From Pseudotabrizicola alkalilacus (lineage in GTDB: Bacteria > Pseudomonadota > Alphaproteobacteria > Rhodobacterales > Rhodobacteraceae), in NCBI RefSeq assembly GCF_003443995.1, contig NZ_QWEY01000001.1:124001-188000 (forward strand): 64,000 nt of DNA, given 5' to 3'. The notes beneath the pieces are model-generated. The model saw nothing but the letters and a program-made list of their open reading frames with translations, was not told the DNA's origin and did no database searches. A program made the position numbers and the translations under genes. Below, one piece after another: positions 1 through 9,233 of the stretch. Positions within the stretch are counted from its first letter, which is position 1, and every line of letters starts with the position of its first letter.

Positions 1-1102
1 AGGTCGCGATATTCGGCATCGCCAGCGGGGCGCCGGTCAGATGCCGCGACAGTTTTGGCAGAAACGCCATCAGCGCCCGCGTCTCCAGCACCCCCGACCC
101 CAGCGAGTTCACCATGGTCAGCCCGCCCTGACGCAACACCGCCACCATGCCCGGTGTGCCGATGCGCGACGCGGGGTCCAGCTCCAGCGGGTCGGCGTAG
201 CTGCCATCCAGCCGCCGCCACAGCACATCCAGCGGGCGCAGGCCCGACACCGTGCGCACCATCAGCCGGCCATCCGATACCGTCAGATCCTCGCCCTGCA
301 CCAGACTGACGCCCATATAGCGCGCAATCCAGGCTTGCTCGAAATAGGTCTCGTTCAGCGGGCCGGGCGTCATGATCGCCACCCGGCCATCCCGCGCACC
401 GCGCAGCCCCAGCAGCGCGTCGCGGAAATCGCGGAAAAAGCTCGCCAGACGATGCACATTCAGCCCGGCAAACACTTCGGAATAGGCTCGCGCCGTCGCC
501 ACCCGGTTTTCCAGCGCATAGCCCGCGCCCGACGGCGCTTGCGTGCGGTCGGCCAGTACCCACCAGCGCCCGTCCGGGCCGCGCCCGATTTCAAAGGCCA
601 GAAAATGCAGGAAATGCCCCGATGCCGGGCGCACGCCGACCAAGGGCCGCAGCCACTCCGGGTTGCCCGCCACCAGCGCGGCAGGCAGATGCCCGTCCGC
701 CACCAGCCGGTTCTCGCCATAAAGATCCGCCATCACCGCTTCCAGCAGATCAGCGCGCTGGATCAGGGCAGGGGTCAGCTCGGCCCAGTCGGCCTCGTCG
801 ATCAGCACCGGAATATGGCTCAGCGGCCACGGTCGTTCAATCGACTGGCCCGAGCCGTATTGCCGGTAAAACACCCCGGAATCGCGCAGATACTGGTCTG
901 CACGGCCTGTCGCCCGTGTCAGGTCTTCGTCTGACAGCGATTGCAGATGCGCCACCAGCGGCTGCCACAGCGGGCGTATCGAGCCATCTGCCGACGCCAG
1001 CTCATCCGTCACCCCCGGCAACGGACGATAGGCCGACAGGCCGCGATCCCGCGTCTTGCCGGTGCCGGTTCGTATCCCTTTGGGCGTCACCACATTTTCC
1101 AT
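1..1102 (-). CDS. Circularly permuted type 2 ATP-grasp protein (partial, C-terminus outside window)
   Basis: Reading the minus strand from the ATG at 1102 gives an open frame of 367 codons that is still open at position 1, so only the N-terminal part is present. The protein begins MENVVTPKGIRTG and carries blocks typical of the circularly permuted ATP-grasp family (former DUF404/DUF407), such as VFYRQYGSGQ, DLYGENRLVADGH, RVAIMTPGPLNETYFE and LVNSLGSGVLE-like sequence near the window edge. This family is predicted to form amide bonds on peptides using ATP; the substrate is unknown. It starts 8 bp after the stop of the upstream DUF2126 transglutaminase, so the two are very likely co-transcribed, and this pairing is recurrent in bacteria. 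Whether an alpha-E domain is fused further downstream cannot be seen. Family assignment is firm, function is inferred. Confidence 0.85.
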   Translation of the reverse strand, partial: MENVVTPKGIRTGTGKTRDRGLSAYRPLPGVTDELASADGSIRPLWQPLVAHLQSLSDEDLTRATGRADQYLRDSGVFYRQYGSGQSIERPWPLSHIPVLIDEADWAELTPALIQRADLLEAVMADLYGENRLVADGHLPAALVAGNPEWLRPLVGVRPASGHFLHFLAFEIGRGPDGRWWVLADRTQAPSGAGYALENRVATARAYSEVFAGLNVHRLASFFRDFRDALLGLRGARDGRVAIMTPGPLNETYFEQAWIARYMGVSLVQGEDLTVSDGRLMVRTVSGLRPLDVLWRRLDGSYADPLELDPASRIGTPGMVAVLRQGGLTMVNSLGSGVLETRALMAFLPKLSRHLTGAPLAMPNIAT

Positions 1103-1109
1103 CGCCGGA

Positions 1110-4100
1110 CTAGAGCCCGATGGGCCGTCTCAGGTCAAGCGTCAGCGGAAATTCGCGGTGCGGGCGCTCTGCCATCGGGCGGGCGTGATGACCGGGCCGG
1201 TGGCCCATCGGCTCAAACCGCGCCAGTCTGCGCGCCTCGGCTTCGTTGCCATTGACCGGAAAGGTGTCGTAATTCCGCCCGCCCGGATGGGCGACGTGAT
1301 AGACGCAGCCGCCCAGGGGGCGTCCTGACCATGTGTCAAAAATGTCAAAGGTCAGTGGCGCATCAACCGGCAGCACCGGATGAATCGCCGAAGATGGCTG
1401 CCACGCCTTGTAGCGCAGCCCCGCCACCGCCTCACCCGCGCCAACCCCGGTCAGCGGCATCACCCGCCCGTTGCACAGCACCTGATAGCGCGACGGATCG
1501 GCGGCGGTCAGCTTGACCTGCAGCCGCTCGGTCGAGCTGTCGGTATAGCGCACCGTGCCGCCGATGGCACCTGTCTCGCCCAGCACATGCCACGGCTCCA
1601 ACGCTTGCCGCAGCTCCAGATGCACCCCCTCATACGCCACCTCGCCGCAGAACGGGAACCGGAACTCGGCCTGCGCCTTGAACCAGTCTTCGCTCAGCGC
1701 GAAGCCGTGCTGCGCCAGATCGGCCAGCACATCGCGGAAATCCTGCCAGACATGATGCGGCAGCATGAAGCGGTCGTGCAGGGTGGTGCCCCAGCGCGTC
1801 ATCTCTCCTTTCGCCGGGTTGGCCCAGAACCGCGCGATCAGCGCCCGGATCAGCAATTGCTGCGACAGGCTCATCCGCGCATCCGGCGGCATCTCGAAGC
1901 CGCGGAACTCTACCAGACCCAGACGCCCGGTGGGGCCATCGGGCGAATACAGCTTGTCGATGCAGATTTCGGCCCGGTGGGTATTGCCGGTCACATCGGT
2001 CAGCATGTTGCGCAGCAGCCGGTCCACCAGCCAGGGCATCGGGGCCGCGCCTTCCCCGGGGGCGGGGATCTGCGCCAGCGCGATTTCCATTTCATAGAGC
2101 GCATCATGCCGCGCCTCATCCATGCGCGGAGCCTGCGACGTTGGCCCGATGAACAGGCCCGAGAACAGGTAAGACAGCGACGGATGCCGGTTCCAGTGCA
2201 GGATCAGACTGCGCAGAAGGTCAGGGCGGCGCAGGAACGGGCTATCATTCGGGGTGGCCCCGCCGACGACCACATGATTACCGCCGCCGGTGCCGGCGTG
2301 TTTGCCGTCAATCATGAACTTGTCAGCGCCAAGGCGACACTGCCGCGCCTCCTCATAGACCGCCGAGGTGATGTCCACACATTCCTGCCAGCTGTGGGCC
2401 GGATGCACGTTCACCTCAATCACCCCCGGATCGGGGGCGACGCGGATCACGTTCAGCCTTGGGTCATGCGGCGGTGCGTAGCCTTCGATATGAACCTGCA
2501 ATCCCAGCTTTTTCGCCGCTTCTTCCGCCGCGCGCACCAGATCGAGGTAATCCTCGACCGACACCACCGGCGGCATGAACACGCAGAGCCGCCCGTCGCG
2601 CGGTTCCACCGACAGGGCGGTGCGGATATGGCCGTCGACCTCGAACGAAGGCGAACCCTGCTCCACCTGCGCACCCTGTGCGCCGCTGGCCGTGAAACTG
2701 GCCGAGGATTGCGGGCGCGACTCCGTCACCTCCGGGCTGTTCGGGGTTGGAACCGGCAGCGGCGCACGCTCCACCGTGGGATCGGTCGGGTTGATATAGG
2801 GGTATTGCGACGGCGGCAGCCATGGCAGGCTTTCCAGCGGCAAACGGTAGCCCACCGGGCTGTCACCGGGCACCAGAAACATATGGCCGCGCCGCAGTTT
2901 CCACTTCTCCGTGCGCCAGCGCCGGCCCGAAGCCTGCGATTGCCAGCTCTGCACCGGCAGCACAAAGCCTGAAGGGTTGGTCAGCCCCCGGTTGAACACG
3001 GTCGCCAGACGGTGGCGCTCTTCCGGGTCTTTCAGTTTTGAATTCGCGGGCGTCACGTTGTCGGGCAGGTTGGCCTCTTTGACCAGCCATTGCGCCGGGT
3101 CTTCATAGGCCGGCACGATGCAATCCGCCTCAAGCGCCAGATCTTCGGCAATCTGCGCCAGCAGGCGCTGCGCATCATCCGTCGTCACCCCGGTCTGCGC
3201 GCCCTCTTCGGCGATCAGCGCCGGATCGGACCAGATCGGGTGGCCATCGGTGCGCCAGTACAGCGAAAACGTCCAGCGTGGCAGCGTTTCCCCCGGATAC
3301 CATTTGCCCTGCCCGTAATGCAGAAAGCCCCCCGGCGCAAAACGGTCGCGCAAGCGGCGGATCAGCTGATCCGCCAGCACCCGTTTGGTCGGCCCCACAG
3401 CGGCGGTGTTCCACTCCTCCGCCTCGAAATCGTCAATCGACACAAAGGTTGGCTCACCGCCCATGGTCAGCCGCACATCGCCCTCGACCAGCGCTGCATC
3501 CACCTTTTGCCCCAGCGCGTTCAACTCGTCCCAAGCATCATCGCTGAACGGCTTGGTGATGCGTGGATGCTCCGCCACGCGGGCCACGGTCATGTCAAAG
3601 GCGAAATCGACCTCGGCAAAGCTGGCCATGCCCGAAATCGGCGCGGCATTGCGGTAATGCGGGGTGGCGGCCAGCGGAATATGACTCTCCCCCGCCAACA
3701 GCCCGCTGGTCGGGTCCAACCCGACCCAGCCTGCACCCGGCAGATAGACCTCACACCAGGCATGCAGATCGGTAAAATCCACTTCCGTGCCCGAAGGGCC
3801 GTCCAGCGCCTTCAGGTCCGGTTTCAGCTGGATCAGATAGCCCGACACAAAGCGCGCCGCAAAGCCGAAGTGTCGCAGCGCCTGCACCAGAAGCCAGCTC
3901 GAATCCCGGCACGACCCGCTTTGCACGCCCAAGGTTTCCTCGGGCGTCTGCACGCCCGGCTCCATGCGGATGGTATAGCGCAGGATGTTTGCCACCATCG
4001 CGTTCAGGTTCACCACGAAATCAACGCTGCGGACCCGGTCCTTGGGCACCGTATCCAGAAACTGCTGCAACAGCGGCCCCGCCGCTTCCTTGCGGCGGTA

Positions 4101-4448
4101 GATCTCCAGATCCTCGGTCAGATCAACCGGATAGTCGAAAGGCCAGTTCTCCGCCGCTTCCTCAACGAAGAAATCGAACGGGTTATAGATCGCCATATCG
4201 GCCACCAGATCGACCTCGATCTTGAACTCGCGCACTGGCTCGGGGAACACGAACCGGGCCATCCAGTTGCCGAACGGGTCTTGCTGATGGTTCACAAAAT
4301 GCCCGCCCGGACTGACTTTCAGCGAATGCGAGATCACCCGGGTCCGGCTGTGTGGGGCAGGGCGCAGGCGAATGACCTGAGGCCCCAGCGTGACCGGACG
4401 GTCATACTTGTAATGCGTCAGATGGTGAATCGCGGCCTTGATCGACAT
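1110..4448 (-). CDS. Transglutaminase-like protein with DUF2126 domain
   Basis: This 1112-residue protein begins with a bacterial transglutaminase N-terminal region (about 5-90), followed by a transglutaminase-like cysteine protease core. The catalytic triad is visible as Cys180 in GSCRDSSW, His229 in LHAWCE and Asp245 in LDPTSG. The rest, roughly 300-1112, matches the large DUF2126 region with [10 protein letters not shown] and [17 protein letters not shown] chose MSIKAAIHH at 4448 as the start because the homology begins there; an upstream in-frame extension to 4589 has no family similarity. Known context: these proteins pair with circularly permuted ATP-grasp and alpha-E proteins in a predicted peptide synthesis or modification system (Iyer and colleagues' amidoligase analyses). 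The chemistry here, hydrolysis or transfer on a peptide, is inference. Confidence 0.88.
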   Translation of the reverse strand: MSIKAAIHHLTHYKYDRPVTLGPQVIRLRPAPHSRTRVISHSLKVSPGGHFVNHQQDPFGNWMARFVFPEPVREFKIEVDLVADMAIYNPFDFFVEEAAENWPFDYPVDLTEDLEIYRRKEAAGPLLQQFLDTVPKDRVRSVDFVVNLNAMVANILRYTIRMEPGVQTPEETLGVQSGSCRDSSWLLVQALRHFGFAARFVSGYLIQLKPDLKALDGPSGTEVDFTDLHAWCEVYLPGAGWVGLDPTSGLLAGESHIPLAATPHYRNAAPISGMASFAEVDFAFDMTVARVAEHPRITKPFSDDAWDELNALGQKVDAALVEGDVRLTMGGEPTFVSIDDFEAEEWNTAAVGPTKRVLADQLIRRLRDRFAPGGFLHYGQGKWYPGETLPRWTFSLYWRTDGHPIWSDPALIAEEGAQTGVTTDDAQRLLAQIAEDLALEADCIVPAYEDPAQWLVKEANLPDNVTPANSKLKDPEERHRLATVFNRGLTNPSGFVLPVQSWQSQASGRRWRTEKWKLRRGHMFLVPGDSPVGYRLPLESLPWLPPSQYPYINPTDPTVERAPLPVPTPNSPEVTESRPQSSASFTASGAQGAQVEQGSPSFEVDGHIRTALSVEPRDGRLCVFMPPVVSVEDYLDLVRAAEEAAKKLGLQVHIEGYAPPHDPRLNVIRVAPDPGVIEVNVHPAHSWQECVDITSAVYEEARQCRLGADKFMIDGKHAGTGGGNHVVVGGATPNDSPFLRRPDLLRSLILHWNRHPSLSYLFSGLFIGPTSQAPRMDEARHDALYEMEIALAQIPAPGEGAAPMPWLVDRLLRNMLTDVTGNTHRAEICIDKLYSPDGPTGRLGLVEFRGFEMPPDARMSLSQQLLIRALIARFWANPAKGEMTRWGTTLHDRFMLPHHVWQDFRDVLADLAQHGFALSEDWFKAQAEFRFPFCGEVAYEGVHLELRQALEPWHVLGETGAIGGTVRYTDSSTERLQVKLTAADPSRYQVLCNGRVMPLTGVGAGEAVAGLRYKAWQPSSAIHPVLPVDAPLTFDIFDTWSGRPLGGCVYHVAHPGGRNYDTFPVNGNEAEARRLARFEPMGHRPGHHARPMAERPHREFPLTLDLRRPIGL

Positions 4449-4739
4449 TCGGTTACTTCTCGTAAGGTCTTGCCCTGAATAGCAGCAGGCGCGGTATGCG
4501 TATGGATATAGGTCTTTATGACACGTCTGCCGCTCCGGTGTCGCACAAAACCCGCCCATTCCGCGAAAGTCTGCGCAAGTTCTGGGCAAAACGGGAACGA
4601 TTCCGCAGTCTGTTCTGTTTCCCCGCCATCAACGATCCTCTGAAATTCCCCGGATAGAACGCATCATCGCCGCGATCCTGCCCGAATTCGCGGTCAATAC
4701 CGGGTGAGAAACCCATATAGCTGCCAGCTGGGGAACAAA
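4449..4739. other. Divergent intergenic region between the transglutaminase and LysR genes
   Basis: This 291-bp stretch separates two divergent genes and should hold both promoters. I found no clear -35/-10 pair, operator palindrome or terminator. A 51-codon plus-strand frame (4502-4657) exists but lacks a convincing ribosome binding site and is not called as a gene. Confidence 0.5.
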
Positions 4740-5645
4740 ATGGACCGACTTACTGAGATGGAAGCCTTTGCCATGGTCGTGGACCAGGGCGGCTTTACCG
4801 ATGCGGCAAAAAAGATGGGGATATCGAAATCCGCCGTCTCAAAGCACGTCTCGGCACTGGAGGCGCGTCTGGGCGCGCGCCTGTTGAACCGCACCACCCG
4901 CCGCGTCTCGCCGACCGAGATCGGACTGGCCTATTACGACCGCGCCCGCCGCGTGCTGAACGACGCCGGCGAGGCCGACGCGCTGGTCACATCCATGCAG
5001 TCGGCACCGTCCGGCCTGTTGCGCATCAGCGTTGCCACCGATTTCGGTGTGAACCTGCTGTCGCCCATTCTGGGCGATTTCCTGCTCGAATACCCTGACA
5101 TCACCGTCAACATGGTGCTGAACAACCGCTACGTCGAACTGATCAGCGAAGGGTTCGATATGGCCGTCCGCGTGGGCGAGCTGGAAGACAGCAGCTTGCG
5201 CGCCCGCAAACTGACCGACACCACCAAACGCATGATCGCCTCACCCAGCTATTTCCAGCGCTATGGCCGCCCGATGAAGATCGACGATCTGAACGAGCAC
5301 AAGCTGCTGCACTATTCCAATCAGGCCAATGGCAACGTGTGGAAAATCACCGCGCCGTCGGGTGAAAAGCGGCAGGTGCGCACCGCGGGCTGGCTGACGG
5401 TCAATGACGGTCAATCGCTGCTCAATGCTGCGATTTCCGGCCTTGGCATCGCCTACCTGCCCAGCTTTCTGTATGCTGAAGCGATGAAAGATGGTCTGGT
5501 CGAAGAGGCGCTACCGGGACTGCCGACCGAGGTTCTGGGCATCTACGCCGTCTATCCGCCGGGCCGCTTTACCCAGCCCAAGGTGCGCGCCTTTATCGAC
5601 TTTCTGGCCCGCCGCTATTCAGACAAAGGCCCTGATAAGTGGTAA
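4740..5645 (+). CDS. LysR family transcriptional regulator
   Basis: The 301-residue protein has the LysR layout: an N-terminal winged helix-turn-helix (about residues 1-60, with TDAAKKMGISKSAVSKHVSAL and LLNRTTRRVSPTE) and a periplasmic-binding-protein-like effector domain from about 90 to the end. Its length is normal for the family. I start it at MDRLTEMEAF (4740), behind GGGGAA, because LysR proteins begin a few residues before the HTH; a 12-residue longer version is possible. It resembles the DsdC/CrgA-type subgroup that ends soon after RRYS. LysR genes usually regulate a divergent neighbour, here the transglutaminase/ATP-grasp pair, but the operator was not recognised, so the target is inference. 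The effector is unknown. Confidence 0.88.
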   Translation: MDRLTEMEAFAMVVDQGGFTDAAKKMGISKSAVSKHVSALEARLGARLLNRTTRRVSPTEIGLAYYDRARRVLNDAGEADALVTSMQSAPSGLLRISVATDFGVNLLSPILGDFLLEYPDITVNMVLNNRYVELISEGFDMAVRVGELEDSSLRARKLTDTTKRMIASPSYFQRYGRPMKIDDLNEHKLLHYSNQANGNVWKITAPSGEKRQVRTAGWLTVNDGQSLLNAAISGLGIAYLPSFLYAEAMKDGLVEEALPGLPTEVLGIYAVYPPGRFTQPKVRAFIDFLARRYSDKGPDKW

Positions 5646-5681
5646 CCATCTGATATACAGCACGATTTTACCAGCGCTTCC

Positions 5682-6674
5682 TCAAGGCGTAAACTGGGTC
5701 GAGGTCACCATGACCTCGACCCTTCTGTTTCTCTCGCGCCCCGCGTCATTCAGATTGCTGGCGCGCGGCGACAGATAGCCCACGCCCTGCGCCTCCATCT
5801 GCGCCGCCGGAATATCTTCTGTTCGGATCAGATACTGCCGCACCGCATCGGCCCGCTTGCGCGACAGCGCAATATTGCCCTCCAGCCCGCCCGAGGCATC
5901 GGTATGACCAACCAATGCCACGCTCAGCGCCGGGTTCTGCCGCATCCAGTCCGCCAGTGCGGTCAATGACTCATACCTCCCCTCGGCCAGAGCCGATGAG
6001 CCCGAGGCAAAGACCAGATCCTCCAGCGCCACCGCCCCGCCTGTCAGCAATCGCGCGCCCAGATCCGCGGTCGGAACTGTGGCTCCATCGTCTGGCAGCA
6101 GCGGCACGGGCAGGCTGCCCGACGGGTTGGCTGGGGCGGTCATCGTCGACCCGCTCAGCAATGGTGGTGCACTCACCTCACCGCCAATGTGGATCATCTG
6201 CACAAACCCCGCCGCCGCTGTTCGGCTGACAATCAGGCTCACCACCTCTGCGCCGCGTTCGGCGGCATAATACCGGAAATCGCCCAGATCGACATGCATC
6301 TCGGGCTCGGGCAGGATCACTGTGCCATAGCGGAAATCAAACCCGCCACAGGCGACCGCCTCGCATTCAAACACGGTCTCAAAACCATCCTTCTGCAGCT
6401 GCGCACGCAGCGGCATCAACAGCTCCAGCGTCGTGGCACCGGGGGCGTCGATCCGCCATGCGGTCTGCTGCAGCGTCCCCTCCACCATGCGGGTGGGAAG
6501 GAGGCCGCCGACAAAACCACCAATGGGCAAGGCATAAGAGGTCAGCGTTTCCGTCTTGCCTTCGCTCGGCACAGCGGCAAATGGCATGTCCAGCGTCAGG
6601 GCCTGCGCGAGCCCTGCGGTTGCGACCAGCCACAGCGCAAGCGCTGCAATAAGGGGTGTTCCGCTCCGTTTCAC
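5682..6674 (-). CDS. OmpA family protein with C-terminal peptidoglycan-binding domain
   Basis: The 330-residue product starts at a GTG codon (6674) and has a signal peptide (LIAALALWLVATAGLAQA, about residues 8-25). Residues about 215-325 form an OmpA-like domain: VALVGHTDASGG, NIALSRKRADAVRQYL and GRERNRRVEVMV are the conserved blocks that bind diaminopimelate in peptidoglycan. The middle portion, 30-200, matches no family I can name. It therefore probably sits in the periplasm or outer membrane and contacts the wall; there is no lipobox Cys. It converges with the LysR gene, 36 bp away, and lies just upstream of no partner on the same strand, so its specific role is unclear. Confidence 0.85.
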   Translation of the reverse strand: MKRSGTPLIAALALWLVATAGLAQALTLDMPFAAVPSEGKTETLTSYALPIGGFVGGLLPTRMVEGTLQQTAWRIDAPGATTLELLMPLRAQLQKDGFETVFECEAVACGGFDFRYGTVILPEPEMHVDLGDFRYYAAERGAEVVSLIVSRTAAAGFVQMIHIGGEVSAPPLLSGSTMTAPANPSGSLPVPLLPDDGATVPTADLGARLLTGGAVALEDLVFASGSSALAEGRYESLTALADWMRQNPALSVALVGHTDASGGLEGNIALSRKRADAVRQYLIRTEDIPAAQMEAQGVGYLSPRASNLNDAGRERNRRVEVMVTSTQFTP

Positions 6675-6695
6675 CTGCCGTGTGCCTCTTCGGGC

Positions 6696-7406
6696 TTATC
6701 GCTGCCGATAATGATACTGTCCCACAACCCCCATCCCAAGGGAAGCATAGAGGTTGCGCGCCGCCGTATTTGCCACCGTTACAACCAAAGACAGCGTGCT
6801 GGCCCCGTTCTCTTGCGCCCAGGCCCCTGCCGCGCGCAAAATATTGTGCGCGGAACCCTGCCGACGTGCCATGGGCCGCACCTCCAGCGCGTGCAGCATC
6901 GCCACACCCTGATGGATCGCCACAAATGCCACCCCGGTCGGCTGGTCCTTTGTCCGCCCCAGAATGGCGCATTTCGGCCCGGCTGCCCGCTGCATCACCG
7001 CCAGCCGCGCCGCGCCGATCCCGCCGTCTGCCCAGATTTCAGTGCAGATCGCAAGCGGTGGCCAATGCGCGAATGCTGCCATCGGAGGGGCAGGCGGATC
7101 GGCCAACGCTGGACAGGGCGCAGCATAGGCCACCACAGGATCAACCACGCGGTAGCCGCGCGATTGCAGCGCTTGATCCAGCAGATCGTCCCTCTGCCGG
7201 ATCAGAAACAGCGGCTTCAGGCCCAGACCCTCCATCGCCGCCTCGGCCTCGGGGATCGCCTCATCCCGCCATTCCGGCCCGGCGGTCGCGGCGCTGACCC
7301 GCTTGCCGCCGCCTTGTCCGTCGCGGATACACCATGGCCCGACCACAAAAGCCCGCGCCGGGGGCCAGGTCCGTTCCATCACTTCGGCCAACAGCTCCGG
7401 CGTCAT
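6696..7406 (-). CDS. GNAT family N-acetyltransferase
   Basis: The 236-residue protein has a GNAT fold in its C-terminal half: LHALEVRPMARRQGSAHNIL is the acetyl-CoA pyrophosphate-binding motif A (normally Q/RxxGxG/A), followed by the usual NTAARNLYASLGM motif near residue 220. The N-terminal half (1-110) is family-specific and unassigned. It overlaps the CinA-like gene upstream by 4 bp (ATGA), so translation is probably coupled. The acetyl acceptor cannot be read from sequence. The start at 7406 is fixed by the overlap. Confidence 0.83.
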   Translation of the reverse strand: MTPELLAEVMERTWPPARAFVVGPWCIRDGQGGGKRVSAATAGPEWRDEAIPEAEAAMEGLGLKPLFLIRQRDDLLDQALQSRGYRVVDPVVAYAAPCPALADPPAPPMAAFAHWPPLAICTEIWADGGIGAARLAVMQRAAGPKCAILGRTKDQPTGVAFVAIHQGVAMLHALEVRPMARRQGSAHNILRAAGAWAQENGASTLSLVVTVANTAARNLYASLGMGVVGQYHYRQR

Positions 7407-8122
7407 CCGAACAGCGCCGCCAGCCTGGTCATCGCCCGGCCGATCTGCCCGGCATCCGTGCCCCGGATCACCAGATTGGTGCCATGCGCGCCGTTTGTGA
7501 TAAACGGATAAGACCCCATGCTCAGATCGGGAAACTCTGCCGCCAGCGCGCCGAACGGCCCCGCCACTTCGCCCTCGCCGCGGTTGACCCGCAGCGATTG
7601 ACTCAGCAACGGCTCGCCGCCGGTCAGGGATGGCAGCACACTCGCCACCATCGCCTGAAAGATATTGGGCACCCCCGCCATCACATGCACATTGACAAGG
7701 CTGAACCCCGGCGCGGTGCTCACCGGATTGTCGATCAGCACCGCGCCGTCGGGGATCCGCGCCATTCGTTTGCGGGCATCGTTGAACTCCAGCCCCGAAC
7801 GGTCGTAATGCGCCGCAAGCAGTGCCATCGCATCGGCCCGGTGCGTGATCTCCACCTCAAAAGCCGCTGCAATCGCATCCGCGGTGATGTCATCATGCGT
7901 CGGCCCGATGCCGCCGCTGGTGAACACATGATCATACTGCGCCCGCAGCGCATTGACCGCCGCGATGATCGCCGCAGGCTCATCGGCGACGACCCGCACT
8001 TCCGTCAACCGGATTCCATGCCGGGTCAGCTCGCCCGCCAGATAATACATGTTCGAATCGCGCGTCCGTCCCGACAGGATTTCATCGCCGATCACCAGCA
8101 TCGCTGCAGTTGGATTTGCCAT
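7403..8122 (-). CDS. CinA-like competence/damage-inducible protein A, molybdopterin-binding (MoaB/Mog) fold
   Basis: This 239-residue protein starts with AAMLVIGDEILSGRTRDSN and contains VFTSGGIGPTHDDITADAIAAAF, the hallmark of the MoaB/Mog/CinA N-terminal domain. It lacks the C-terminal nicotinamide-nucleotide amidase domain of full-length CinA. In the wider family, the amidase deamidates NMN and the N-terminal domain is linked to ADP-ribose pyrophosphatase activity; which applies here is not known. I start it at MANPTAAM (8122), preceded by AAAGGAA; 19 codons further upstream there is no family similarity. It is the first gene of a two-gene unit with the GNAT enzyme and diverges from map. 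Confidence 0.85.
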   Translation of the reverse strand: MANPTAAMLVIGDEILSGRTRDSNMYYLAGELTRHGIRLTEVRVVADEPAAIIAAVNALRAQYDHVFTSGGIGPTHDDITADAIAAAFEVEITHRADAMALLAAHYDRSGLEFNDARKRMARIPDGAVLIDNPVSTAPGFSLVNVHVMAGVPNIFQAMVASVLPSLTGGEPLLSQSLRVNRGEGEVAGPFGALAAEFPDLSMGSYPFITNGAHGTNLVIRGTDAGQIGRAMTRLAALFG

Positions 8123-8224
8123 CGCCGCTTTCCTTTTGTTAACCCTGACCGGGTATAGACCGCGCCTGCACGGTTTCAATCCATGGTCTGCGGGCTTGTG
8201 CCCCTCTGGTCAAGCCGTGCCGAT

Positions 8225-8240
8225 TTGCCTATTCAGGCAA
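8225..8240. promoter_or_regulatory. Short inverted repeat upstream of map
   Basis: TTGCCT and AGGCAA form a 6-bp inverted repeat around ATTC, ending 19 bp before the map start codon. It lies in the 137-bp divergent region between the CinA-like gene and map. It could be an operator or a leader hairpin; nothing else supports either reading. Confidence 0.25.
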
Positions 8241-8259
8241 AAGACAAAGGATATCGGAC

Positions 8260-9069
8260 ATGAACGACACGCGCGGGCGCATCACAAAAGACGGAATCCG
8301 GATTTATGAACCGGCTGATTTTGCCGGCATGCGCGAAGCCGGGCGGGTCGCGGCCGAGATTCTGGACGCGGTGGCAGCTTTGGTGCGGCCGGGGGCAACT
8401 ACGGCCCAGATCGACGATTTCATCCGCGAAGACATCGAACGGCGCGGCGTCACCTCGGCCACCATCGGCTACAAAGGGTATCAGCACGCGTCCTGCATCT
8501 CGGTCAATCATGTGGTCTGCCACGGCATTCCGGGGGCCAAAGTGTTGGCTGATGGCGATATCCTCAACATCGATGTGACGGTGATTGTTGATGGTTGGTT
8601 TGGCGATACCAGCCGGATGTATGTGGCTGGAAACCTGCCACGCAAGGCAGAGCGTCTGATTGACGTGACCCACGAAGGGCTGATGCGCGGCATCGCGGCC
8701 GTGATGCCGGGCAACACCTTTGGCGACATCGGTCATGCGATACAGTCTTATGTTGAGGCGAACCGCATGTCGGTGGTGCGCGATTTCTGCGGTCATGGTC
8801 TGGGCCGCGTCTTTCACGCGCCGCCCAATGTTCTGCACTACGGCCGCCCCGGCGCCGGCGCGGTGCTGGAAGAGGGGATGTTTTTTACCATCGAGCCGAT
8901 GGTCAATCTGGGCCGCCCCGAAACCAAGGTTCTTGCCGATGACTGGACAGCGGTGACCCGCGACAAATCCCTCTCGGCGCAGTTCGAGCATTCGGTCGGT
9001 GTTACCGAAACCGGCTGCGAGATTTTCACCCTTTCTCCCGCAGGCCGTTTTCACCCGACCTGGGGCTGA
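8260..9069 (+). CDS. map: Methionine aminopeptidase, type I
   Basis: The 269-residue enzyme removes the initiator methionine from nascent proteins in the cytoplasm. All five metal-binding residues and the catalytic His are visible: His88 (CHGIP), Asp105 (NIDVT), Asp116 (FGDTS), His179 (CGHGLGRVFH), Glu212 (IEPM) and Glu243 (QFEHS). The length and C-terminus fit the short bacterial type I class without a zinc-finger extension. The ATG at 8260 follows AAAGGATATCGG. A second type I homologue lies at 56834-57586, so this genome has at least two. This copy is the closer match to the housekeeping form and is monocistronic. Confidence 0.95.
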   Translation: MNDTRGRITKDGIRIYEPADFAGMREAGRVAAEILDAVAALVRPGATTAQIDDFIREDIERRGVTSATIGYKGYQHASCISVNHVVCHGIPGAKVLADGDILNIDVTVIVDGWFGDTSRMYVAGNLPRKAERLIDVTHEGLMRGIAAVMPGNTFGDIGHAIQSYVEANRMSVVRDFCGHGLGRVFHAPPNVLHYGRPGAGAVLEEGMFFTIEPMVNLGRPETKVLADDWTAVTRDKSLSAQFEHSVGVTETGCEIFTLSPAGRFHPTWG

Positions 9070-9078
9070 TGGTACCTG

Positions 9079-9098
9079 CCCGGCGTCTTTCCGCCGGG
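9079..9098 (+). terminator. Possible terminator of map
   Basis: A perfect 7-bp stem, CCCGGCG with CGCCGGG around TCTTTC, begins 10 bp after the map stop codon. No T-tract follows, so it may act only as a stabilising hairpin. The rest of 9099-9233, up to the convergent flgI stop, shows nothing recognisable. Confidence 0.35.
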
Positions 9099-9233
9099 AC
9101 TTCCCCTGCAGTCGTGCGGCTTCTGGTCCAGACTGCTGCATCCACTTGCCAAGGAGTAGATGTGCCAGTTGGATGAGCAGGCTACGCACCTCCGACAGGA
9201 CCTGCAGGGCGGAACTTCCGCGCATCGACACCT

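Noticed and set aside
41-934. Long Arg/His/Gln-rich plus-strand frame over the ATP-grasp gene
   Set aside because: Antisense shadow of a GC-rich gene; the minus frame has clear family motifs.
4502-4657. 51-codon plus-strand frame between the transglutaminase and LysR genes
   Set aside because: No convincing ribosome binding site and no recognised family; the frame may be chance in a divergent promoter region.
8233-9231. 332-codon minus-strand frame across map, considered as a flagellar gene after flgI
   Set aside because: No resemblance to FlgJ/CheL; lies antisense to methionine aminopeptidase.
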